From: OPU3-GD-OMZ sp001901525
GTDB taxonomy: Bacteria; Pseudomonadota; Gammaproteobacteria; Methylococcales; Methylomonadaceae
DNA: 42,262 nt
Reading direction: 5' to 3'
NCBI GenBank assembly: GCA_963981505.1
Contig: CAXCEI010000011.1
Coordinates: 1 to 42,262 of the forward strand
Under the pieces are notes generated by a model. It was not told the DNA's origin, did not search any database, and saw nothing but the letters and a program-made list of their open reading frames with translations. The position numbers and the translations under genes are program-made. Below are positions 33,362 to 41,556 of the stretch, in pieces; position 1 is the stretch's first letter; each line of letters opens with the position of its first letter.

Positions 33362-35051
33362 GTTTTTATTAATACTGTTATTAGGGCTAATCAGTGTCAT
33401 GCTCTATGAAAATTGGCAAACGGATTATGTTTTAAATCCAGCAGTTGAGGCAGCTAAACAAGCAAAATTATTAGAAGAAAATGGTGGGGTTCCGGTTTCT
33501 ACAGATATGGGTGGTAATGCACTGTCTGCAGTATCAGATCGAATTATTACTGTAACAACGGATGTTTACCGACTAGAAATCGATACACATGGAGGAACTT
33601 TACAGAATTTAGATCTGTTGACTTATCCTAAACATAGCGCCCAAGAAGATGATGGATGGGGTCGTTTATTAAAAGAAAATTTTGATATTAGTTGGTTACC
33701 GGAAACAGAAAAACATTCTGCCGATGAAGTTATTCGTTTATTGGACAGTAGTAATAAAAAATTATTTTTAGCCCAAAGTGGATTAATGGGTAGTAACAGT
33801 ACTGCTCCTAATCATCATGCCTTACTGACGACATCTGAAAATACTTATACGCTATCAGATACTGAAGATACATTGAAAGTACCTTTAACCTGGACCGATG
33901 ATAATGGGATAGAAGTTACTAAAACATTTATCTTTACCCGCGGTAGTTTCGTTATCAGTTTAGAACAAGAAATTATTAACAATTCTAATAAAACATGGCA
34001 AGGGCGACAATATAGTCAGTTACTTAGAAAACCACTGGAAGAAGATGGAAATAATAAGAATTTTATTCGGACTTATGAAGGTCCTGTTCTTTATTCCACG
34101 GAAGAAAAATATGAAAAAATCGATTATGATGACCTGAACTCAAGTGACCTCAGTCGTAAAAATATCGGTGGTTGGTCAGCAATGATCCAGCATTATTTTG
34201 CAACCGCTTGGGTTCCTCCGGCCACAGAAGAAAATCATTTTTACACAAAAAAACTGGAAGATTTACGGTATGTAATTGGTTCGTATTCAGAATTAGTAAC
34301 GGTTGAGTCTTTAGAACAAACGACATTAGTTTCTAAATTATTTGTTGGTCCTAAATTACAACCGGTAATGGAGCAAGTTTCAGAAGGATTAGAACTAACC
34401 GTTGATTATGGTTTCTTAACATTTTTAGGTAAACCTATATTTTGGTTACTGATCCATATTCAGGAATATGTTATTAATTGGGGTCTTGCAATTTTAGGGG
34501 TTACCCTTTGTATTAAGGCTGTGTTTTTTCGGTTGTCAAAATCAAGCTATACTTCAATGGCTCGAATGAGAAAAGTACAACCAAAATTGACCCAATTAAA
34601 AGAATCATGTGGGGATGATAAGCAACGTTTTAATACAGAAATGATGGCGTTGTATAAGCGAGAGAAAGTAAATCCGCTTGGGGGTTGTTTTCCGATTTTA
34701 ATACAAATTCCTGTATTTATTTCATTGTATTGGGTTTTAATTGAGACGGTTGAAATTAGACAAGCGCCTTTTGCGGGTTGGTTAATAGATTTATCGGTTC
34801 AAGATCCATATTATTTATTACCGGTATTGATGGGTATAACAATGAAGTTACAACAATTGTTAAATGCTCCACCTATTGATCCAATACAAGCCAAAATAAT
34901 GAAAATGTTCCCTTATATTTTCACTGTATTTTTTCTGTTTTTTCCATCAGGCTTGGTTCTATATTGGGTTTGTAATAATACGTTATCATTTTTACAACAA
35001 TGGTATATCACCCGTCAGCTTGAGAAAAACGACCCTGATTACGTTGCCTAA
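33348..35051 (+). CDS. yidC: Membrane protein insertase YidC
   Basis: Inserts proteins into the inner membrane, alone or with SecYEG; known clients include the Fo c and a subunits. Start set at the ATG at 33348 (MQNIRFLLILLLG) with AGAAAG upstream, rather than a GTG 13 codons earlier, because the first helix then begins at residue 5 as in the family. At 567 aa it has the N-terminal helix, a large periplasmic beta domain (about 50-340) and five C-terminal helices. These contain the hydrophilic-groove Arg region FFRLSKSSYTSMARMRKVQP and GGCFPILIQIPVFISLY. Confidence 0.96.
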   Translation: MQNIRFLLILLLGLISVMLYENWQTDYVLNPAVEAAKQAKLLEENGGVPVSTDMGGNALSAVSDRIITVTTDVYRLEIDTHGGTLQNLDLLTYPKHSAQEDDGWGRLLKENFDISWLPETEKHSADEVIRLLDSSNKKLFLAQSGLMGSNSTAPNHHALLTTSENTYTLSDTEDTLKVPLTWTDDNGIEVTKTFIFTRGSFVISLEQEIINNSNKTWQGRQYSQLLRKPLEEDGNNKNFIRTYEGPVLYSTEEKYEKIDYDDLNSSDLSRKNIGGWSAMIQHYFATAWVPPATEENHFYTKKLEDLRYVIGSYSELVTVESLEQTTLVSKLFVGPKLQPVMEQVSEGLELTVDYGFLTFLGKPIFWLLIHIQEYVINWGLAILGVTLCIKAVFFRLSKSSYTSMARMRKVQPKLTQLKESCGDDKQRFNTEMMALYKREKVNPLGGCFPILIQIPVFISLYWVLIETVEIRQAPFAGWLIDLSVQDPYYLLPVLMGITMKLQQLLNAPPIDPIQAKIMKMFPYIFTVFFLFFPSGLVLYWVCNNTLSFLQQWYITRQLEKNDPDYVA

Positions 35052-35068
35052 AAAACGTAACGACTCAT

Positions 35069-36412
35069 TTGTTTGAAGATACGATAGCTGCAATTGCAAC
35101 CCCTTTTGGTAAAGGAGGGGTTGCAATTATCAGAATATCTGGTCCTCAAAGTTCTGATATTGCTCAACAATTAAGTTCAAGAAAACCGCAGAATCGTAAG
35201 GCTTTATTTACGTCATTTTATGATGCCAGTAATCATATTATAGATTCTGGTATTTGTATCTATTTTAAAGGACCTAACTCTTATACCGGGGAAGACATTG
35301 TAGAAGTACAAGGGCATGGCGGTATTGTGGTTATTAATATGCTTTTAAAACGTATTATTGCTTTAGGTGCACGAATTGCAAAGCCTGGTGAATTTACTGA
35401 ACGCGCTTTTTTAAATAATAAGCTGGATTTAACACAAGCAGAAGCCGTAGCAGATATTATTGAAAGTACAACCGAACATTCAGTGCGATCAGCACAGCGA
35501 TCACTCCAAGGAACTTTTTCTAAATTAATACATGAACTTATTGGTGAACTCACTGAACTAAGAATCTATGTTGAAGCCGCGATAGATTTTGTGGATGAAG
35601 AAATTGATTTTTTAAATGAAGGGGGAATAGAACAACGTATTAAGCTTTTAAGTGAAAAACTAACATTAATTTTAAGTAATGCAAAAACAGGCCAGTTATT
35701 GCGTGATGGTATTTCTGTTGTTTTGGTTGGTAAACCGAATGCCGGTAAATCGAGTTTATTAAATTGTCTTACGGGTGAAGAGACGGCTATTGTTACTGAT
35801 GTTGCAGGAACAACACGTGATGTTTTAAAAGAATATATTCAGTTAGATGGTTTACCACTACACATTATTGATACCGCGGGAATTCATGACAGTAATAATT
35901 TAATTGAACAAGAAGGTATACGCAGAGCCCATAAAGAAATTCAATACGCTGATAAAGTTCTTATCATTCATGATGTGAGAGACCAACACGGGATTAATGA
36001 ATTTATAAGCCAATTAGATAGTGATAATGATAAACGCGTTATTATTTTTAATAAAATTGATTTAATAAATCAACCAGCCAAGGTTGTTTATTCGAAAGAT
36101 GGAGACCAGATATTTCTTTCAATAAAAACAGGAGAGGGTTTTGATTTACTCACAGATTATTTAAAGAAGAGTGTGGGCTATGATGAAAATCAAGAAGCTG
36201 TTTTTATTGCTCGTCAACGACATGTGAATGCCCTTTCAGAGGCATTAATAGCGATAAATAATGGCTTAATTCAATTGCAACAAAATCAAGCCGGCGAAAT
36301 AGTTGCTGAAGAATTAAGGCTTGCACAAAATCATTTAGGTGAAATTACCGGTAAAATTTCATCAGATGATTTATTGGGAAAAATATTTTCTAATTTTTGT
36401 ATTGGTAAATAA
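35069..36412 (+). CDS. mnmE: tRNA modification GTPase MnmE (TrmE)
   Basis: GTPase that acts with MnmG on U34 of tRNA. The N-terminal formyl-THF domain begins FEDTIAAIATPFGKGGVAIIRISG. The G1 motif GKPNAGKS is at residues 221-228, DVAGTTRD and DTAG follow, and NKID is present. The C-terminus FCIGK carries the catalytic cysteine of the C-x-G-K motif. The start is a TTG at 35069: an in-frame stop lies 11 codons upstream and no ATG or GTG occurs before the conserved EDT segment. It follows yidC after 17 nt. At 447 aa it is full length. Confidence 0.95.
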   Translation: MFEDTIAAIATPFGKGGVAIIRISGPQSSDIAQQLSSRKPQNRKALFTSFYDASNHIIDSGICIYFKGPNSYTGEDIVEVQGHGGIVVINMLLKRIIALGARIAKPGEFTERAFLNNKLDLTQAEAVADIIESTTEHSVRSAQRSLQGTFSKLIHELIGELTELRIYVEAAIDFVDEEIDFLNEGGIEQRIKLLSEKLTLILSNAKTGQLLRDGISVVLVGKPNAGKSSLLNCLTGEETAIVTDVAGTTRDVLKEYIQLDGLPLHIIDTAGIHDSNNLIEQEGIRRAHKEIQYADKVLIIHDVRDQHGINEFISQLDSDNDKRVIIFNKIDLINQPAKVVYSKDGDQIFLSIKTGEGFDLLTDYLKKSVGYDENQEAVFIARQRHVNALSEALIAINNGLIQLQQNQAGEIVAEELRLAQNHLGEITGKISSDDLLGKIFSNFCIGK

Positions 36413-36425
36413 ACGTTTAAAGTTG

Positions 36426-36578
36426 TTACCAATGTACACCCACTATTAAGAACATAACAACCGTTGTAAGACTTATAAAAATTTGTAATAACTCATCGGT
36501 TTTCGATAGTTTGTCGTCACGCATTAAGTCATTGATACGGTTGTTTATTTGATCTTGCATATGAATTTTTGTAATCAT
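36426..36578 (-). CDS. Novel 50-aa small membrane protein in the lexA operon
   Basis: A 50-codon frame on the minus strand. ATG is at 36576-36578, TAA at 36426-36428, and a strong Shine-Dalgarno (AAAAGGA) lies 7 nt upstream. It starts 17 nt after the lexA stop with no room for a promoter, so it should be transcribed with lexA. Residues 1-30 are hydrophilic and charged (MQDQINNRINDLMRDDKLSKTDE). Residues about 31-49 form one hydrophobic helix (IFISLTTVVMFLIVGVHW), giving a tail-anchored look with no signal peptide. I do not recognise it. SOS-linked genes downstream of lexA are known (sulA in Pseudomonas, dinF in E. coli), and tiny SOS membrane proteins exist (SidA, TisB). A related role is inference. 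Confidence 0.72.
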   Translation of the reverse strand: MITKIHMQDQINNRINDLMRDDKLSKTDELLQIFISLTTVVMFLIVGVHW

Positions 36579-36595
36579 AATAATGTCCTTTTGTT

Positions 36596-37231
36596 TTAAT
36601 GAATATAGCTACGCATTTGGCCGACTAAAATGCCTTGAATTTGTACATTATTAGGGTCAAAGTGCATGGGTTGCATGGATTTATTGGCTGGGATAAGTAT
36701 GGTTTTACTGGGTGTTTGTTCAATAATTTTAAGCGTCACTTCATCATTATTTATTAACGCGACGATGACATCACCGTTTTTAGCATAATTTCTTTTTTCT
36801 ATAATGACCCAGTCATTATTAAAAATACCTAAATCAATCATAGAGTCCCCAGTTACTTGCAGTACATAACAATCATTTTCAGTTTTTAATTGTGTTGGGA
36901 TCATAATTTTTGAATAATCTGCAATGGCTTCAAGAGGCTGGCCAGCAGCTATTTTTCCTAAATAAGGAATAGTATTATTTTTTGAATTTTCAATGATTGG
37001 CGTATTTTCTGAAGTGGTGAGCCTGATTCCCCGTTGTTTTCGATTAGAAGGTTCGACTAGCTTTGCATCGACTAAATGTTGTATATGTTTATGAAGTGAA
37101 CCACGAGACCTCAATCCTAATGCGGAGCAAATTTCATCTAAAGTCGGTGGGTTATCACTGTTTTGATAATGTTTAACCAGAAATTGATAGATTTCTTGTT
37201 GTTTGCGGGTTAGTGGTTGATAGTCAGACAT
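36596..37231 (-). CDS. lexA: SOS repressor LexA
   Basis: Represses DNA-damage genes and self-cleaves when RecA filaments form. A winged helix-turn-helix occupies residues 1-70 (LTRKQQEIYQFLVKHY, PTLDEICSALGLRSRGSLHKHI). The cleavage pair Ala96-Gly97 is in IAAGQPLE, nucleophile Ser130 in VTGDSMID, and base Lys168 in EVTLKII. At 211 aa it is typical. It is transcribed toward the origin. The promoter contains two inverted GTTC-N7-GTTC-like boxes that fit autoregulation. A 50-aa membrane protein gene follows immediately. Confidence 0.96.
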   Translation of the reverse strand: MSDYQPLTRKQQEIYQFLVKHYQNSDNPPTLDEICSALGLRSRGSLHKHIQHLVDAKLVEPSNRKQRGIRLTTSENTPIIENSKNNTIPYLGKIAAGQPLEAIADYSKIMIPTQLKTENDCYVLQVTGDSMIDLGIFNNDWVIIEKRNYAKNGDVIVALINNDEVTLKIIEQTPSKTILIPANKSMQPMHFDPNNVQIQGILVGQMRSYIH

Positions 37232-37236
37232 TTTAT

Positions 37237-37251
37237 GTTCTCTGTTCGTTT
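37237..37251 (+). promoter_or_regulatory. Candidate LexA operator 2 (GTTC-N7-GTTT)
   Basis: On the plus strand GTTCTCTGTTCGTTT, one mismatch from GTTC-N7-GTTC. It shares its first seven bases with operator 1 but in inverted orientation. It lies at about the transcription start and early leader of lexA. Confidence 0.6.
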
Positions 37252-37257
37252 TCTTAT

Positions 37258-37286
37258 AGCATATAATAAGAACAAATAGAGAACAA
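37258..37286 (-). promoter_or_regulatory. Probable lexA promoter
   Basis: On the minus strand TTGTTC (37281-37286), a 17-bp spacer and TATGCT (37258-37263). Both candidate LexA boxes overlap or flank it, as expected for a self-regulated promoter. It begins within 4 bp of the tatC stop. Confidence 0.6.
37270..37284 (-). promoter_or_regulatory. Candidate LexA operator 1 (GTTC-N7-GTTC)
   Basis: On the minus strand GTTCTCTATTTGTTC, an exact direct repeat of GTTC with a 7-bp gap. That is the operator form established for alphaproteobacterial LexA, unlike the CTGT-N8-ACAG box of Escherichia. It overlaps the -35 element and spacer. Confidence 0.7.
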
Positions 37287-37289
37287 GGT

Positions 37290-38042
37290 TTATTTTGTTA
37301 TTTCTGTTTTAACGGTAAAACATCGGGAGAATAATAAGCCGATCTCAAATAATAGCCAGATGGGTATTGCTAATAATGTTTGTGAGATTGCATCGGGGGG
37401 GGTCAAGAACATTCCGACAACAAATGCCCCAACAATGACATAAGGCCTTTTTTCTGAAAGACTTTGGGGTGTACTGACACCGGTCCACACTAATACAATT
37501 GTAAAAATAGGGACTTCGAAAGCAATGCCAAAAGCAAAAAATAAAGTAAGCACAAAATCTAAGTATTTTGATATATCTGTCATCACTTCTACCCCGGCCG
37601 GGGCAGCCATGGTCAGAAACTCAAAAACGAGAGGGAATACCACAAAATAGGCAAAAGTAACGCCGGAGTAAAATAATAATGAACTAAATATTAATAATGG
37701 CAAGATCAGTCGACGTTCATGACGGTACAGGCCCGGCGCTATAAATGCCCAAAATTGATAAAAGATAATCGGCATTGAAATAAAAATGGCAACAATTAGC
37801 GCTAATTTAAAAGGGGTAAGAAAAGGAGAGGCAACATCAATGGCTATCATTGATGTTGTTGCAGGTAGAAACCGAATTAATGGTTCAGCTATTAAGTTGT
37901 ATATTTGATTTGCGTAAAAAGAAAGACCAATAAAAATAATTAAAACACTCATAACAATACGTAAAAGACGATTACGTAATTCAATAAGATGACCTATAAG
38001 CGGTTGTTCAGAGCCACTAGATTCAGGGCTTTGGGAATTCAT
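37290..38042 (-). CDS. tatC: Sec-independent protein translocase TatC
   Basis: Polytopic receptor of the twin-arginine pathway, which exports folded proteins. The 250-aa protein begins with a hydrophilic stretch, then LIGHLIELRNRLLRI (conserved E-L-R). FYQFWAFIAPGLYRHERR with the conserved Pro/Glu/Arg and FGIAFEVPIF in a middle helix follow. Six membrane helices are visible. It overlaps tatB by 4 nt and is last in the his-tat series. Confidence 0.97.
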   Translation of the reverse strand: MNSQSPESSGSEQPLIGHLIELRNRLLRIVMSVLIIFIGLSFYANQIYNLIAEPLIRFLPATTSMIAIDVASPFLTPFKLALIVAIFISMPIIFYQFWAFIAPGLYRHERRLILPLLIFSSLLFYSGVTFAYFVVFPLVFEFLTMAAPAGVEVMTDISKYLDFVLTLFFAFGIAFEVPIFTIVLVWTGVSTPQSLSEKRPYVIVGAFVVGMFLTPPDAISQTLLAIPIWLLFEIGLLFSRCFTVKTEITK

Positions 38043-38332
38043 TTATGCGTGGGTGTGTTTTTTGAGCCAGTATCGTTTATGTTTTTTTCAGGTGTGTCTA
38101 GTGGGATTAATTCATTCAATTCGGATAACTCATTTTGTTTGTTTAGGAATTGCTGGATTTCTTCTTGATGTAATTCTTCTTTTATTTCTTCTTTAACCTG
38201 TGTGCTTAGTTGATTTATTTTCCCTAGCCAAAAACCAATAATACGTGCAACCTTAGGTAACTGTTGTGGGCCAATAACAAGAAGACTTATTAATCCAACC
38301 AAACAGAGTTCCCAAAAGCCGATATCAAACAT
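38039..38332 (-). CDS. tatB: Sec-independent protein translocase TatB
   Basis: Works with TatC as the twin-arginine signal receptor. The 97-aa protein has the N-terminal helix MFDIGFWELCLVGLISLLVIGPQQLP, with the conserved Glu and Gly-Pro hinge. A long amphipathic helix and a polar tail follow. The F-D-I-G-F start and the conserved E8 distinguish it from TatA. It is 11 nt from tatA and overlaps tatC by 4 nt. Confidence 0.94.
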   Translation of the reverse strand: MFDIGFWELCLVGLISLLVIGPQQLPKVARIIGFWLGKINQLSTQVKEEIKEELHQEEIQQFLNKQNELSELNELIPLDTPEKNINDTGSKNTPTHK

Positions 38333-38343
38333 AATAAAAGAAA

Positions 38344-38574
38344 TTAATGTTTTTCTTTATCCAAATTTACGTTGGATGATTTCACTTCAGGCTCAATATT
38401 ATGATCCTCACTCTCTGATTGGGGTTTTTCATCTTCTTCACCTTCTTTAACAGCAGAACGAAAACTTTTAATAGAACCTCCTAAATCCGACCCTAATGAG
38501 CGTAGCCGCTTGGTTCCAAAGAGTAAAATAACGATCACTAAAATAATTAATAATTGCCAAATACTTATACCCAT
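38344..38574 (-). CDS. tatA: Sec-independent protein translocase TatA
   Basis: Pore-forming partner of TatBC. The 76-aa protein has a short N-terminal helix (WQLLIILVIVILLFGTKRLRSLG), with the F-G-T-K-x-L hinge. The amphipathic helix GSDLGGSIKSFRSAVK and an acidic tail follow. It starts 42 nt after the hisE stop. Confidence 0.95.
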   Translation of the reverse strand: MGISIWQLLIILVIVILLFGTKRLRSLGSDLGGSIKSFRSAVKEGEEDEKPQSESEDHNIEPEVKSSNVNLDKEKH

Positions 38575-38616
38575 AATTCTTTCCTTTCGTAAATCAAGTT
38601 AAATTAATTAGAGAAT

Positions 38617-38940
38617 TTATTTATTATCTTGTCGTTGTGCTTTTTCTGTTAAACCAGATACGCCAAATCGACGATCTAATTCATCGATGACTTGTTGTGG
38701 ATTAAGTCCCTGGTCGGCTAAAAGAACCATGCAGTGAAACCAAAGGTCGGCGGTTTCATAGATAATTTGTTCTTTGTTGCCCCCTTTTGCAGCGATAATG
38801 GTTTCAGCTGATTCTTCACCTATTTTTTTTAAAATGGTGTCTAAGCCTTTATGGTATAGACTGGCAACGTAGGATTTATCGGCTGATTCATTTTTTCGTT
38901 GCTCCAGAATATCAGCTAATTTTAATAAGGTATCACTCAT
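38617..38940 (-). CDS. hisE: Phosphoribosyl-ATP pyrophosphatase
   Basis: Second step of histidine synthesis, PR-ATP to PR-AMP. The 107-aa all-alpha MazG-like protein has the metal-binding pattern KIGEESAETIIAAK and ETADLWFHCMVLLADQG. It is separate from HisI, as in pseudomonads, rather than fused as in E. coli. Its start overlaps the hisI 3' end by 8 nt. Confidence 0.96.
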   Translation of the reverse strand: MSDTLLKLADILEQRKNESADKSYVASLYHKGLDTILKKIGEESAETIIAAKGGNKEQIIYETADLWFHCMVLLADQGLNPQQVIDELDRRFGVSGLTEKAQRQDNK

Positions 38941-39334
38941 TTTTTTTATAGATAAGATTAGGGTCTTTTAATATGGGTTCAAAAGGTAACCATTGTAAAT
39001 TTTTGAGGTGGCGGTAAAAACAACTTTCTCTACCGGTATGACAAGCAATGCCGCCCTCTTGTTGTATTTTTAATAAAATAACATCTTCATCACAGTCAAA
39101 GAGGATATCAATAATTTTTTGACGATGACCGGATTCTTCGCCTTTATGCCATAGTCTCTGGCGTGATCGAGACCAATACACCGCATAGCCCGTAGTGGCG
39201 CTAAGGTTTAAAGCGTCACGGTTCATCCAAGCAAACATCATAACTTTACTGGTTTCTGCTTGTTGGGCGATCACAGGAACAAGCCCATCATTGGACCAGT
39301 TTATTTCATCGAGCCAATTGGGTGTGTTCGTCAT
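38933..39334 (-). CDS. hisI: Phosphoribosyl-AMP cyclohydrolase
   Basis: Third step of histidine synthesis, opening the adenine ring of PR-AMP. Zinc and magnesium motifs FDCDEDVILLK and CHTGRESCFYR are both present, as is YWSRSRQRLWHKGEESG. At 133 aa it is monofunctional. It overlaps hisF by 4 nt and hisE by 8 nt. Confidence 0.96.
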   Translation of the reverse strand: MTNTPNWLDEINWSNDGLVPVIAQQAETSKVMMFAWMNRDALNLSATTGYAVYWSRSRQRLWHKGEESGHRQKIIDILFDCDEDVILLKIQQEGGIACHTGRESCFYRHLKNLQWLPFEPILKDPNLIYKKNE

Positions 39335-40104
39335 AAGCGTACGACAATGTTATTATCAGCCATACATTGTTTGGCTTGTTGAATCGAGTAGTCACCGAAA
39401 TGAAAAATACTCGCCGCTAAAACAGCATCCGCTTTACCTTCAGTCACACCTTTTACTAAATGATCAAGATTGCCAACACCGCCTGAAGCAATGACCGGTA
39501 CAGAAACGGCATCACTGATAGCACGCGTAAGTGGTAAGTCAAAACCTTCTCGGGTACCGTCACGATCCATACTGGTTAATAGAATCTCACCGGCACCCAA
39601 ATCAACCATTTTTTGTGCCCATAAAATAGCATCAAGGCCGGTTGGTTTTCGACCACCGTGGGTGAATATTTCCCAACGCTCTGGCTCATGCGGTTGGCTT
39701 ACTTTTTTAGCATCTATGGCAACGACTATACATTGAGAACCGAAACGTAGGGCAGCCTCACAGACAAATTCAGGCGTAAAAACAGCCGCTGTATTAATGC
39801 CGACTTTGTCAGCACCGGCATTTAACATACGGCTAATATCTTCGAGAGTTCTAATACCACCACCCACAGTTAAGGGAATGAATACGGAATTGGCAACTTG
39901 TTCAACTACATGAACCATAGTCGCTCGATTATCTGAGCTGGCGGTAATATCAAGAAAGGTGATTTCATCGGCGCCTTCACGGTCATAGCGTTTGGCGATT
40001 TCCACTGGATCACCGGCATCTCGAATATTAATAAAATTGACGCCTTTAACGACGCGACCATTATCAACATCAAGACAAGGAATGATCCGTTTAGCGAGAC
40101 TCAT
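39331..40104 (-). CDS. hisF: Imidazole glycerol phosphate synthase, cyclase subunit HisF
   Basis: A (beta/alpha)8 barrel that joins PRFAR with ammonia from HisH, giving imidazole-glycerol phosphate and AICAR. Catalytic Asp11 lies in PCLDVDNGRVVKGVNF and the second Asp in AIDAKKV, near residue 130. TVGGGIRTLED and VIASGGVGNLDHL bind phosphate. At 257 aa it is typical. It overlaps hisA and hisI by 4 nt each. Confidence 0.97.
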   Translation of the reverse strand: MSLAKRIIPCLDVDNGRVVKGVNFINIRDAGDPVEIAKRYDREGADEITFLDITASSDNRATMVHVVEQVANSVFIPLTVGGGIRTLEDISRMLNAGADKVGINTAAVFTPEFVCEAALRFGSQCIVVAIDAKKVSQPHEPERWEIFTHGGRKPTGLDAILWAQKMVDLGAGEILLTSMDRDGTREGFDLPLTRAISDAVSVPVIASGGVGNLDHLVKGVTEGKADAVLAASIFHFGDYSIQQAKQCMADNNIVVRL

Positions 40105-40844
40105 AACATCGCTTTAAAAGAACGTGCTAATTTAGCGCCTTCAGCAAAATCAAGACTTCCTTCATAAATTGCACGGCCGGTAATTGCCCCGCACACACCG
40201 TCATTAACAATAGTACCTAAGGCTTTAATATCATCTAAATTAGTGATGCCACCCGAAGCAATAACAGGAATTGTTATTGCTTGTGCTAATTTGGCGGTAG
40301 CTTCTATATTAACGCCATTCATCATTCCATCACGTGAAATATCGGTGTAAATAATAGCTTCAACACCATCGGTTTCAAATCGTTGTGCCATATCAATAAC
40401 ATCATGATTGGAAAGTTTAGACCAACCATCAATAGCCACTTTGCCATCTTTAGCATCTAAACCAATAATGATATGACCGGGAAATTCGATAGCAATGTCA
40501 TTGACAAAATGAGGGGCGCTGACTGCTTTCGTACCAATGATGACATAATCTACGCCGGCATTTAAATACGATTGTATAGTATCTTCATCACGAATACCGC
40601 CGCCGACCTGAACAGGAATATCAGGGAAAGCGTTAGTAATTGCTTGAATAACGGGTGCATTTTTCGGTTTACCAGCAAAAGCACCGTCTAAGTCAACTAG
40701 GTGTATACGTTCAGCACCGGCATTAACCCATTTTTCAGCAACTGCGACAGGATCTTCTGAGAAGACGGTATCATCTTCCATTCGGCCTTGGCGGAGACGA
40801 ACACATTTACCATCTTTTAGATCTATAGCGGGAATTAACAACAT
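40101..40844 (-). CDS. hisA: ProFAR isomerase HisA
   Basis: Converts ProFAR to PRFAR by Amadori rearrangement. Catalytic Asp8 lies in IPAIDLKDGKCVRL, the second Asp in YTDISRDGMMNG, and phosphate sites are QVGGGIRDED and VIASGGITNLDDI. At 247 aa it is a normal barrel. It overlaps hisF by 4 nt and lies 45 nt after hisH. Confidence 0.97.
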   Translation of the reverse strand: MLLIPAIDLKDGKCVRLRQGRMEDDTVFSEDPVAVAEKWVNAGAERIHLVDLDGAFAGKPKNAPVIQAITNAFPDIPVQVGGGIRDEDTIQSYLNAGVDYVIIGTKAVSAPHFVNDIAIEFPGHIIIGLDAKDGKVAIDGWSKLSNHDVIDMAQRFETDGVEAIIYTDISRDGMMNGVNIEATAKLAQAITIPVIASGGITNLDDIKALGTIVNDGVCGAITGRAIYEGSLDFAEGAKLARSFKAML

Positions 40845-40889
40845 AGAATAAGCCTTAATTATTTAATCGAATGAAAAGTCCTAATGGAT

Positions 40890-41537
40890 TTAATTGGTTC
40901 CGTCCCAATGTAAAAAATTTTGTAACAGTTGTATACCCACCGATTGACTTTTTTCTGGGTGAAACTGTACAGCAAAGATATTATTGTGTTTTAAAGCGCA
41001 ACTGAAAGGTTCAGGATAACACGTTGTGGCCGTACTAAATTGAGAGTCATCGGGTTTTACATAGTAACTGTGAACAAAATAGAAACGGCTGTGTTGTGGA
41101 ATATTCTGCCATAAAGGATGGTTGTTTTGTTCCTGAGTAACTTCATTCCACCCCATATGGGGGATTTTTAATTTATAACCTTGCGAGTCAATGATGTCTT
41201 TTGAAAAACAACGGACCTGACCTGGAATAATATTTAAACAATCGATACCCTCGTTTTCTTCACTGTTACTGAGTAATGCTTGCATACCTAAACAAATACC
41301 AAGAAAAGGTTTGTTTTTTACAGCGTCGTTAATAACTTCTGTAAGTTGTAGTTTTTCTAAAGCCTGAATACAGTCACGAATACCTCCTACCCCAGGAAAT
41401 ACGACCCGATCAGCAGCTAAAATGGTATCGGCATCTGACGTTAAAAAAACATTAACTTCAGGTTCAGCATATTGTAATGCTTTTGAGATGGAATGGAGGT
41501 TGCCCATTCCATAATCAATTACAGCAACGGAAGGCAT
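40890..41537 (-). CDS. hisH: Imidazole glycerol phosphate synthase, glutaminase subunit HisH
   Basis: Class I glutamine amidotransferase that feeds ammonia to HisF. Nucleophile Cys82 lies in FLGICLGMQALL, and the His-Glu pair is in VQFHPEKSQSVG near residue 195. The N-terminus VAVIDYGMGNLHSISKAL is characteristic. At 215 aa it is full length, 19 nt after hisB. Confidence 0.97.
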   Translation of the reverse strand: MPSVAVIDYGMGNLHSISKALQYAEPEVNVFLTSDADTILAADRVVFPGVGGIRDCIQALEKLQLTEVINDAVKNKPFLGICLGMQALLSNSEENEGIDCLNIIPGQVRCFSKDIIDSQGYKLKIPHMGWNEVTQEQNNHPLWQNIPQHSRFYFVHSYYVKPDDSQFSTATTCYPEPFSCALKHNNIFAVQFHPEKSQSVGIQLLQNFLHWDGTN

Positions 41538-41556
41538 AATTTTATCTATTAGTTAA

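Noticed and set aside
40331..40336. CACGTG in hisA as a possible parS
   Set aside because: Four mismatches to the consensus in the flanks.
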